NCBI RefSeq assembly: GCF_000764325.1
Contig: NZ_JMCG01000002.1
Coordinates: 620,001-684,000, forward strand
DNA from: Vibrio navarrensis
GTDB lineage: Bacteria > Pseudomonadota > Gammaproteobacteria > Enterobacterales > Vibrionaceae
Length of the DNA: 64,000 nt
Direction of reading: 5' to 3'
Position 1 is the first letter of the stretch, and each line of letters opens with the position of its first letter. The notes below the pieces were generated by a model that made no database searches, was not told where the DNA came from, and worked only from the letters and a program-made list of their open reading frames with translations. A program made the translations under genes and the position numbers. Of this stretch, positions 57,075 through 64,000 are shown in pieces.

Positions 57075-58169
57075 TTAGTTGACCGCGACACTGGCTTGGC
57101 GCGTCGCATGGACTTTATCACCATCGCGCACAAAACCTTGACCAAGGACGATAATGTCAACTTTGTCTCCCAACCCAGAGAGCCAAACGCCATCTTGCTC
57201 CGCTTTGACCAGTTGAATAGGCACAAAACGCACCACATTGTCTTGCAAAGTCTTCACGCCTAGATTGCCATTGTTATCCAGTGCCAGCATGGCCGGCGTT
57301 ACTTTGATGGCTAAGGTTTCATCTAAGGTAAGATGTACTTCAGCGCTCACCCCCGCTGGGATTCGCTGCATGCGGTTATCCACTTCGACTTCAATCGGGA
57401 AGGTATTAGTGGCGGGAGACGAGACCTGCCCTACGTAGCGAATCTTACCGTCCAAGACCAGACCGTTGAGGAGACGGACTTTCGCCGTTTGCGAATTGGC
57501 CAGCGATTGCACATGGCGCTCACTGACATCGGCCTCTATCAGCAACTTATCCAAGTCAATCACCGTCGCAACTGGGTCGCCGATACCAACAAAGTCGCCG
57601 AGTTCGACAAAACGACTATCCACAATGCCATCAAAAGGAGCTTTCACTTCGGTGTTGCGCAGCTCGGTTTCCACCGTCACCAGATTCGCTTTCGCTTCCA
57701 CTAGGGCCGCTTCGGCCGTGGCAAAGGCCACTTCACCTTGTAGACCACGGTTGTTGAGCGATTGCGCCGCTTTGAACTCTTTCTGCCGAACGTCCAGCAT
57801 GGCTTTGGCACGCTGCAACTGGGAGTCGAGATCGCGTTTATCTATCACGGCGATCACTTGGCCTTTGCGTACCGCTTGGCCCTTTTCGACTTCTAAACGC
57901 ACAATTTTTCCAGCGATTTCAGCACCTAACTTGGCTTGCCGATTGGGCGCTGTACGGCCATAGAGATCAATACTCTTGGCGGTATTTTGTGCGTTAAAGG
58001 TTTGAAAAACGACACTCGCGAGTGGAATCGCTTGTTCTTTGCTAAGGGGCGCGGGCTCTTCGGCTTGCAGAGAACCGACACTAAGCCACGTGGTTAATGC
58101 GAGAATAATAAGTAGAGAAACTAGCCATGGACGCTGCAAAAAAAAGCGGCCTTGTTGTTTGATAGACAT
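57075..58169 (-). CDS. RND membrane fusion protein (HlyD/AcrA family)
   Basis: A 364-residue periplasmic adaptor. The N-terminal membrane/signal segment ends at about residue 35 (SLQAEE), a lipoyl-like domain (GKIVRLEVEKGQAVRKGQVIA) is followed by an alpha-hairpin (about 110-165), the second lipoyl half (VKAPFDGIVDSRFVELGDFVGIGDPVA) and a beta-barrel. It precedes the RND permease by 9 bases, so they are co-expressed. Confidence 0.9.
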   Translation of the reverse strand: MSIKQQGRFFLQRPWLVSLLIILALTTWLSVGSLQAEEPAPLSKEQAIPLASVVFQTFNAQNTAKSIDLYGRTAPNRQAKLGAEIAGKIVRLEVEKGQAVRKGQVIAVIDKRDLDSQLQRAKAMLDVRQKEFKAAQSLNNRGLQGEVAFATAEAALVEAKANLVTVETELRNTEVKAPFDGIVDSRFVELGDFVGIGDPVATVIDLDKLLIEADVSERHVQSLANSQTAKVRLLNGLVLDGKIRYVGQVSSPATNTFPIEVEVDNRMQRIPAGVSAEVHLTLDETLAIKVTPAMLALDNNGNLGVKTLQDNVVRFVPIQLVKAEQDGVWLSGLGDKVDIIVLGQGFVRDGDKVHATRQASVAVN

Positions 58170-58207
58170 AAAAAGTCCTTTTTATTTGCTCCCCGGATTC
58201 TGGAGCA

Positions 58208-58268
58208 TGTTTTACGCAATATCCTAGCGGCGTAAAACAAAGGTAGTTGCGCAATACAACTACCTTTG
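58208..58268 (-). terminator. Overlapping hairpins after erpA (terminator plus alternative stem)
   Basis: CAAAGGTAGTTG (58238-58249) pairs perfectly with CAACTACCTTTG (58257-58268) and is followed on the minus strand by TTTTACG, so it should end erpA transcripts. A second perfect 10-bp dyad, TGTTTTACGC (58208-58217) with GCGTAAAACA (58230-58239), overlaps it by two bases. Confidence 0.7.
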
Positions 58269-58286
58269 AAGAAAAGTTTAACCGGA

Positions 58287-58628
58287 TTACACGCTAAACG
58301 AGGCGCCGCAACCACAGGTGGTTTTGGCATTGGGGTTATCAATGAAGAAACGCGATCCTTCTAACCCTTCCGTGTAATCGACCACACCGCCGATCAAATA
58401 CTGCAAACTCATAGGGTCAACCACCAGAGTGACACCACTATTTTCAATGGTCATGTCACCGTCGTTGACGTTTTCATCGAAAGTAAAACCATACTGGAAA
58501 CCGCTACAGCCACCGCCAGTAATATAGACACGCAATTTCAGCGCAGGATTTTCTTCCTCAGCAATCAACATTCTTACCCGTGCCGCTGCTGCATCCGAAA
58601 AGGATATTGGTACATTCATATCGCTCAC
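58287..58628 (-). CDS. erpA: Iron-sulfur cluster insertion protein ErpA
   Basis: A 113-residue A-type carrier that delivers Fe-S clusters to apoproteins such as IspG. The three cluster cysteines are in [10 protein letters not shown] and TTCGCGASF. The GTG at 58628 (giving [15 protein letters not shown]) is chosen over a GTG at 58643 because AGAGG lies six bases upstream of it and it fits the family length of about 114. It is divergent from hemL with a 281-base gap. Confidence 0.94.
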   Translation of the reverse strand: MSDMNVPISFSDAAAARVRMLIAEEENPALKLRVYITGGGCSGFQYGFTFDENVNDGDMTIENSGVTLVVDPMSLQYLIGGVVDYTEGLEGSRFFIDNPNAKTTCGCGASFSV

Positions 58629-58909
58629 GACGACCTCTCTCACTCGTGTAATGCCGTCGGTATGATTATTCCAAATAATTCACGCGACGGACGTATCTTT
58701 TTTGATATGAGAGCGATTATCCAATACCTGACCAAGACGTTCAAGTATTCACCACCTTATAGTTCACTCTTAAGCACTACATTCTAGCTTGAATATTTTC
58801 CGCAAACTCGTGAAAGGAGTCATAAAGCTCAGCAAAATATTTCTAACTGCCTCTCAGAGAGGTACAATGCCCGCCACTTGGCCCCGAGCAATCAGAAGAG
58901 GATAAACCC

Positions 58910-60205
58910 ATGACCAAATCATCCGAGCTGTATCAGAAAGCCCAACAGACCATCCCCGGCGGCGTGAATTCCCCGGTGCGCGCTTTTAATGGCGTTGGCG
59001 GTTCACCAATTTTTGTTGAAAGAGCCGATGGTGCGCTGATCTTTGATGCGGACGGTAAAGCTTATATCGACTACGTGGGTTCATGGGGGCCTATGATTCT
59101 CGGCCACAACCACGCGGTGATTCGTGAAGCAGTGATTGATGCAGCGCAGCGCGGTTTGAGCTTTGGTGCGCCGACCGAGATGGAAATCAAAATGGCCGAA
59201 CTGGTTTCACAGCTCGTGCCATCGATGGAACAGTTGCGTATGGTGAGCTCAGGTACTGAAGCGACCATGAGCGCGATTCGTTTGGCACGTGGATTTACTG
59301 GCCGCGACAAGATTATCAAATTTGAAGGCTGCTACCACGGCCACGCAGACAGCTTGCTGGTCAAAGCCGGCTCGGGCGCATTAACCCTTGGTCAACCAAG
59401 CTCGCCTGGGGTCCCGGCTGATTTTGCCAAACATACGCTGACCGCTCGCTTCAACGATTTGCATTCAGTGCGTGAACTGTTTGCGGCCAACCCGGGCGAA
59501 ATCGCCTGTATCATCGTCGAACCTGTCGCTGGGAACATGAACTGCATTCCACCGGTGGAAGGTTTCCACCAAGGGCTGCGTGAAATCTGCGACCAAGAGG
59601 GCGCGCTGTTAATTTTTGATGAAGTGATGACCGGGTTCCGTGTGGCATTGGGCGGCGCGCAAGCGTATTACGACATCAAACCAGATCTCACTACGCTGGG
59701 TAAAATCATTGGTGGTGGTATGCCGGTTGGTGCGTTTGGTGGACGTAAAGATGTGATGCAATTTATCGCACCAACAGGTCCGGTTTACCAAGCTGGCACG
59801 CTATCTGGCAACCCGGTTGCGATGGCTGCGGGTTACGCTTGCCTGAATCTACTAAAAGAAGAAGGCAACGAAAAACGTTTAGCGGCGAAAACCAAACAAT
59901 TGGCTGACGGTTTCAAATCGTTAGCCGACAAACACGGCATCCCGCTAGTGGTCAACCAAGTCGGCGGCATGTTCGGTTTCTTCTTTACCGAACAAGAGCA
60001 GATCACGTGCTATGAAGATGTGGCCAAATGCGATGTTGAAAGATTCAAACGCTTCTTCCATCTGATGATTGAGCACGGTGTCTATTTGGCGCCTTCTGCT
60101 TTTGAAGCGAGCTTTACTTCTTTAGCGCACGGTTCAAAAGAGATCGATGCGACGCTCGAAGCGGCGGATCGCTGTTTTGCCATCTTGGCGCAAGAACAGC
60201 AATAA
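58910..60205 (+). CDS. hemL: Glutamate-1-semialdehyde 2,1-aminomutase
   Basis: A 431-residue PLP enzyme that makes 5-aminolevulinate in the C5 heme pathway. NSPVRAF near the start, [16 protein letters not shown] at about residue 120, the PLP phosphate site, and the active lysine in [18 protein letters not shown] at about 265 match the family. GAAGAGGATAAACCC provides the ribosome binding site. It ends at its own terminator. The divergent neighbour erpA also concerns Fe-S and heme-related metabolism. Confidence 0.97.
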   Translation: MTKSSELYQKAQQTIPGGVNSPVRAFNGVGGSPIFVERADGALIFDADGKAYIDYVGSWGPMILGHNHAVIREAVIDAAQRGLSFGAPTEMEIKMAELVSQLVPSMEQLRMVSSGTEATMSAIRLARGFTGRDKIIKFEGCYHGHADSLLVKAGSGALTLGQPSSPGVPADFAKHTLTARFNDLHSVRELFAANPGEIACIIVEPVAGNMNCIPPVEGFHQGLREICDQEGALLIFDEVMTGFRVALGGAQAYYDIKPDLTTLGKIIGGGMPVGAFGGRKDVMQFIAPTGPVYQAGTLSGNPVAMAAGYACLNLLKEEGNEKRLAAKTKQLADGFKSLADKHGIPLVVNQVGGMFGFFFTEQEQITCYEDVAKCDVERFKRFFHLMIEHGVYLAPSAFEASFTSLAHGSKEIDATLEAADRCFAILAQEQQ

Positions 60206-60227
60206 TATCTTTCGTCAAGCGAGTTCA

Positions 60228-60256
60228 ATGGGCCAGCGCAACCTGGCCCATTTTTA
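60228..60256 (+). terminator. Terminator of hemL
   Basis: ATGGGCCAG-CGCAAC-CTGGCCCAT followed by TTTTATT is a strong intrinsic terminator 23 bases after hemL. Its T-run overlaps the stop codon of the convergent micro-gene. Confidence 0.9.
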
Positions 60257-60373
60257 TTGCCAGTTGAAAAGCACCAGTAGTGCCAGCACCACTACGACGA
60301 GGGAAAACCAAGGAATGGATCTTTTCCGTTGCTGTTTTTCACAGCCTTTATCTTTATTGCAACAGCCCATCAT
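60254..60373 (-). CDS. Probable 39-residue single-pass membrane micro-protein
   Basis: The minus strand encodes MMGCCNKDKGCEKQQRKRS followed by IPWFSLVVVVLALLVLFNWQ and a stop. The layout is a Cys-rich basic head, then one hydrophobic helix, with GGAGAGTGG just upstream of the ATG at 60373. The gene is convergent with hemL and divergent from the PerM-like permease. No family is recognised; positive charges before the helix suggest N-in orientation. Codon usage looks normal, but at this length chance cannot be excluded. Confidence 0.6.
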   Translation of the reverse strand: MMGCCNKDKGCEKQQRKRSIPWFSLVVVVLALLVLFNWQ

Positions 60374-60447
60374 CCACTCTCCGCATTGATAACGTCATGA
60401 TTTGGCGTCATTATAACCACAATATCAATCTATCGTGGATGGCAGCT

Positions 60448-61533
60448 GTGTCAGAAAAAGTCAAAATTACTTCCAGTCATCGGGTTTTGATCGTCGCGCT
60501 ACTGGCCGCTGGCATTGCCTGTTATTTGCTGGTCGAGCCCTACATCAACTCGATCATTATGGCGTTTATCATTTCTCTGCTGATGTTTCCTGTTCACCAA
60601 TGGTTCGAGCATAAGATGCCACAGAAGAAAAATCTGGCCTCATTGCTCTCTTGCATTGTGCTGACCTTCATTATCGTGGTGCCGCTGCTGTTTGTATTCG
60701 CTGCCATCGTACAGCAAGGATCTCTGTTTTCTCAGAACACTTACAAATGGGTTACGCACGGCGGCATTCAAACCGTGTTCGCTCATCCTTGGGTGACTAA
60801 AGGGCTGGAGCTGCTCAATGAATATTTGCCTTTTGACAATATTGACGCCAAATCGATTGCCGAAAAAGTGGGGCAACTGGCCAGTGCACTCGGCTCCAAT
60901 TTAGTCGCTATTAGCGCCAAAATTTTGGGGGACGCCACCAACTTTTTGCTGGATTTCTTCCTCATGCTGTTTGTGCTGTTCTTCTTGTTACGCGACCACG
61001 ATAAGATCATCGCCGCCATCCGCCACATTTTACCTCTGTCGCGCAGTCAGGAAGACAAACTGCTGGACGAAATTGAGAAAGTCTCGAAGTCAGCCGTGAT
61101 GGGCTCTTTTCTCACCGCGATAGCACAAGGGGTTGCTGGCGGTATCGGCATGTGGCTCGCGGGCTTCCCTACCCTTTTCTGGGGCACCATGATGGGCTTT
61201 GCCTCTTTCATTCCGGTGGTAGGTACGGCGCTGATTTGGATTCCGGCGACACTCTATCTGCTGCTGACCGGAGAAACGGGCTGGGCCATCTTCTTGGCGA
61301 TTTGGAGCATTGCGGTAGTCGGTTCGATTGATAATCTGCTGCGGCCGTTTTTGATGCAAGGCAGCGCGGAAATGAACACCCTGATGATTTTCTTTTCTCT
61401 CTTGGGCGGTATTCAACTGTTTGGCCTCATCGGCCTTATTTATGGACCGCTCATTTTTGCCATCACTATGGTGCTGTTCAATATTTACGAGGAAGAGTTT
61501 AAGAGCTTTCTCGACCAACAAGACAACAGCTAA
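60448..61533 (+). CDS. AI-2E transporter family permease (PerM-like)
   Basis: A 361-residue membrane protein of the UPF0118/AI-2E exporter-like family. Seven or eight hydrophobic segments are visible, with the conserved LRDHDKIIAAIRHILPLSRSQEDKL region and the late family motif GGIQLFGLIGLIYGPLIFAI. The GTG at 60448 (MSEKVKITSSHRVL) has GGATGG five bases upstream and best fits PerM length; ATGs at 60439 and 60397 are alternatives. Substrate is unknown, and the AI-2 name should not be taken as function. Confidence 0.82.
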   Translation: MSEKVKITSSHRVLIVALLAAGIACYLLVEPYINSIIMAFIISLLMFPVHQWFEHKMPQKKNLASLLSCIVLTFIIVVPLLFVFAAIVQQGSLFSQNTYKWVTHGGIQTVFAHPWVTKGLELLNEYLPFDNIDAKSIAEKVGQLASALGSNLVAISAKILGDATNFLLDFFLMLFVLFFLLRDHDKIIAAIRHILPLSRSQEDKLLDEIEKVSKSAVMGSFLTAIAQGVAGGIGMWLAGFPTLFWGTMMGFASFIPVVGTALIWIPATLYLLLTGETGWAIFLAIWSIAVVGSIDNLLRPFLMQGSAEMNTLMIFFSLLGGIQLFGLIGLIYGPLIFAITMVLFNIYEEEFKSFLDQQDNS

Positions 61534-61554
61534 CCTCAGACACACTTCAAGTCA

Positions 61555-61588
61555 TGGGCAGAGTGTGCGAAAATCTGCCCAATTTTTA
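61555..61588 (+). terminator. Terminator of the PerM-like gene
   Basis: TGGGCAGA (61555-61562) pairs with TCTGCCCA (61574-61581), followed by ATTTTTAT. Confidence 0.85.
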
Positions 61589-61604
61589 TCGATAGCGTAC
61601 CCAC

Positions 61605-62627
61605 ATGTCTGCATACACCGCCCCAAGCCAAATCGCCCAGCGTCAACTCGATTATTTCAAAGGTAAACACGTTCTGGTCGCCGGAGAGATCGAAGACACT
61701 TTCCCCATCGAACTGAGGCAGCATTGCCAATCCGTGACTGTGTTTACCTCCAATTACGCTTACTTTCGTCAAATTCAGCAATCCGAACAGGTGAAGAGTT
61801 ACTTTGGCGCCGAGTTTGACCAAGCGACGCAAGCGGACCTGTTGCTGCTCTACTGGCCAAAGGCCAAAGCAGAAGCGAACTACCTACTGTCAATGCTGAT
61901 GGCCAAGTTAGGCCAAGGTTGCGAGATAGTCGTGGTGGGTGAAAACCGCTCCGGGATAAAAAGTATAGAGAAAATGTTTAGCGACTACGGGCCAATCAAC
62001 AAGTACGACTCCGCTCGTCGCTGTTCATTTTATTGGGGACAATGCGAACAGACTCCTGCTCCCTTTACTCAACAAGATTGGTTTGCCAGCTATCAACTGA
62101 CGCTCAACGGCCACACAATCACGGTAAAAAGCCTACCAGGCGTATTTAGCCACGGCGAGTTTGATCTAGGCAGTAAACTGCTACTCGAAACCTTGCCGTC
62201 ATTAAGCGGTAAAGTGCTGGATTTTGGCTGTGGCGCGGGAGTCCTTGGTGCATTCATGGCAAAAGCCAACCCTGAGATTAGCCTCGAAATGTGCGATATC
62301 AATGCTTATGCCTTGGCATCAAGCCAAGCCACCTTGCAAGCCAATGGCTTGGAAGGTCGTGTGTTTGCTTCCGATATCTACTCTGATACCGCCAGTGATT
62401 ACCGTTTCATCATCTCTAACCCACCATTTCACAGCGGTCTCGAAACAAATTATAACGCAGCCGAAACTTTGTTGGGTAAGGCACCACAATACCTTAATGC
62501 CAATGGTGAACTGCTCATCGTTGCCAACAGCTTCCTGCGCTACCCTCCGATTATAGAGCAATCATTCGGTAATTGTGCGACGCTAAATAAGACCAGCAAG
62601 TTCGCTATTTATCACGCACACAAATAA
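61605..62627 (+). CDS. rsmC: 16S rRNA m2G1207 methyltransferase RsmC
   Basis: A 340-residue enzyme that methylates G1207 of 16S rRNA. It has two methyltransferase-like halves: a degenerate N-terminal one and an active C-terminal one with SAM loop [16 protein letters not shown] at about residue 205 and the catalytic ISNPPFHSG at about 270. The ATG at 61605 follows the PerM terminator closely. After its stop, GGTCACAA (62635-62642) and TTGTGACC (62665-62672) form a hairpin without U-tract. Confidence 0.94.
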   Translation: MSAYTAPSQIAQRQLDYFKGKHVLVAGEIEDTFPIELRQHCQSVTVFTSNYAYFRQIQQSEQVKSYFGAEFDQATQADLLLLYWPKAKAEANYLLSMLMAKLGQGCEIVVVGENRSGIKSIEKMFSDYGPINKYDSARRCSFYWGQCEQTPAPFTQQDWFASYQLTLNGHTITVKSLPGVFSHGEFDLGSKLLLETLPSLSGKVLDFGCGAGVLGAFMAKANPEISLEMCDINAYALASSQATLQANGLEGRVFASDIYSDTASDYRFIISNPPFHSGLETNYNAAETLLGKAPQYLNANGELLIVANSFLRYPPIIEQSFGNCATLNKTSKFAIYHAHK

Positions 62628-62879
62628 GCAAATTGGTCACAATATCTGCAACCCCAGCATGAGGTTGTGACCGATTCATCTCGTCAGGGCGATTTTTTGC
62701 GTTTCCATCCACGCTTTGTAGACAACTTACTTGTCAAAGTAAAAAAACTCGTTAATTTCGTTAAATTCAAAATGGGCTATTTTGTTGTATCAAGTACAGT
62801 CAATTAACCATTTATCCGTTTCGCACTCATGACTCTCCAAGCTTGAGTCATCGTCTTTCAAGAGCCTTAACGAAATTGT

Positions 62880-64000
62880 ATGTTTAAGTTTTACCGGAAA
62901 CAGAAATTCAAACGTCTGCAAAGTACCCTGATGACGGCCTTTTTGGTGTTGAGTCTGACACCATTAACCATCATTGCGATTTTCTTTTTGCAATCTCATA
63001 GCAAAGATCTGCAAGAGCAAAGCACTTCCCACCTCCTCTCGGTGCGCGATACCAAGCAACAACAGGTGATGGATTATTTTCAGGCACAAGAAACCGAAGT
63101 GATGGGTTTTGTCCGTTCAGAGTTAGCTTATGCCAGTGGTGGGCGTTTTTATGGCCTAGTCAACGCCTTTAAAAGCCTAGGTCTGGATATCGAGCAAGCG
63201 CGCGAAAACGCCCAGCAACGCTATATTCCGGGCTCGGGCGATCAGATCAAAACGTCAATCTTGCCTGAATCCAGCAGCTATGTCGGTAGTGAACGTTACC
63301 GACTGCTGCACAAGCGCTATCACTGGGCCTACTTAGAACTACTCAAACGCTCCGATTTTGACGACATCCTGCTCATCGATTTGGACGGCAACGTCACCTA
63401 CTCCATCTATAAATACGATAATTTTGGTACCAACCTGAAAACGGGGCCCTACAAAGACACTTTACTTGGAAGGAGCTTTCGCCAGCTTGCCAAAGACGTT
63501 ACGGAAAAGCGCAAAGACAACGAAGATTACACCCCTGTGCTGATTTCCGATTTTGCCGAGGAAGATGGCAAACAGGTCGCTTGGTTAGGCGCACCCATCA
63601 TTCAACAAGGCTACTTGCACAGTTATGCAATGTTCCGTTTACCGAACAATGGCTTAACTAAACTGGTTGCCGATGTAAACAAAGATGCAGTGATCCATAC
63701 CTTGCTCGTCGGTAGTGACCACTTACCTCGCACCATGAGTACCAAGCAGGACGACATTAGTCAAAGTGCAGAAGTGATCAACAAAGCATTGGCAGGCCTG
63801 ACCTCGGTTGGAACCTACATAAACGGTTTAGGCGAAGCGACCATTGCCGCATTTACACCGATTACCCTCAAAGGACAAACTTGGGCGCTCGTAGTTCAAT
63901 TGCCTGAAAGCGAAGCCTTTGCTCGCATCCAACAATTGGAGAAACTGTTTGTCATCGCCATGCTGATTGCCATCATTCTGGTGTTTATCTGCTCACATTA
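62880..64000 (+). CDS. Membrane sensor protein, N-terminal part (runs off the window)
   Basis: Frame 3 is open from the ATG at 62880 to the right edge, about 373 residues. It opens with a basic head (MFKFYRKQKFKRLQ), a membrane helix (FLVLSLTPLTIIAIFF, about residues 21-38), a roughly 310-residue periplasmic region with the Cache-like phrase FDDILLIDLDGNVTYSIYKYDNFG, and a second helix (VIAMLIAIILVFIC) at the edge. This is the architecture of a chemoreceptor or a sensor histidine kinase; I recall a sensor kinase/response regulator at the equivalent V. cholerae locus. The output domain is outside the window, and the ribosome binding site is weak. Confidence 0.8.
   Translation, partial: MFKFYRKQKFKRLQSTLMTAFLVLSLTPLTIIAIFFLQSHSKDLQEQSTSHLLSVRDTKQQQVMDYFQAQETEVMGFVRSELAYASGGRFYGLVNAFKSLGLDIEQARENAQQRYIPGSGDQIKTSILPESSSYVGSERYRLLHKRYHWAYLELLKRSDFDDILLIDLDGNVTYSIYKYDNFGTNLKTGPYKDTLLGRSFRQLAKDVTEKRKDNEDYTPVLISDFAEEDGKQVAWLGAPIIQQGYLHSYAMFRLPNNGLTKLVADVNKDAVIHTLLVGSDHLPRTMSTKQDDISQSAEVINKALAGLTSVGTYINGLGEATIAAFTPITLKGQTWALVVQLPESEAFARIQQLEKLFVIAMLIAIILVFICSH

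Noticed and set aside
60280..60447. N-terminal extension of the PerM-like protein
   Set aside because: The extension overlaps the convergent micro-gene and the hemL downstream region and has no family similarity; a better ribosome binding site precedes 60448.
62635..62672. GGTCACAA/TTGTGACC pair considered as a CRP site or terminator
   Set aside because: The arms are about 22 bases apart, unlike a CRP site, and there is no U-tract for termination.

Overview
The window is ordinary chromosomal core sequence of a Vibrio species, most likely close to Vibrio vulnificus. The evidence is an OmpU-type porin gene between greA and dacB, a deoC-deoA-deoB-deoD operon beside nupC, a double-PilZ protein beside serB and radA, and protein sequences that look like the Vibrio versions of these families. 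Species assignment is from memory of these families and was not tested by alignment. There is no rRNA, insertion sequence, prophage, integron or CRISPR array.

Layout. 1-3.4 kb: the end of a membrane protein, an AMP-binding acyl-CoA ligase, and a divergent DUF1127/LysR pair. 3.5-11.4 kb: a second EF-G (fusA2), radA, a double-PilZ protein, serB and a SerB-linked Smp/YtjB membrane protein. 11.5-17.6 kb: the deoxynucleoside catabolic operon deoCABD and the nucleoside importer nupC, with a consensus CRP site upstream of nupC. 17.8-20.4 kb: tatD, an overlapping DUF5363 micro-gene and prfC. 20.7-29.1 kb: a membrane GGDEF-EAL protein, holD-rimI, and the oxygen-independent ubiquinone genes ubiT, ubiU and ubiV arranged around a PAS-GGDEF-EAL gene (RocS-like). 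29.2-31.0 kb: a MarR regulator with a clear palindromic operator and a MATE exporter. 31.1-48.1 kb: the conserved gammaproteobacterial block, read from right to left as greA, (yhbY divergent), rlmE, ftsH, folP, glmM, secG, tRNA-Leu, tRNA-fMet, rimP, nusA, infB, rbfA, truB, rpsO, pnp, nlpI. 48.1-53.8 kb: ompU, dacB, tyrS and an M23 endopeptidase. 53.9-58.2 kb: an RND efflux pair. 58.3-64 kb: erpA, hemL, a 39-residue membrane micro-protein, a PerM-like permease, rsmC and the start of a membrane sensor protein that runs off the window.

How the genes fit together. DeoCABD and NupC import and degrade nucleosides. The rimP-nusA-infB-rbfA-truB-rpsO-pnp block makes translation and RNA-decay machinery and is punctuated by RNA structures: three hairpins between tRNA-fMet and rimP, a long stem in the pnp leader, and a terminator in the greA leader. 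Three c-di-GMP proteins (one PilZ effector and two GGDEF-EAL enzymes) lie within 20 kb. UbiT, UbiU and UbiV supply ubiquinone without oxygen, and the UbiU/UbiV cysteine ligands are all present.

I found no strong candidate for an entirely new multi-gene system. The most useful leads are the greA-leader terminator, the tandem rimP-leader hairpins, two micro-genes (47 and 39 residues), the ubiTUV/RocS arrangement with a possible FNR site, the MarR operator, and the long structured gaps upstream of deoC and ompU.
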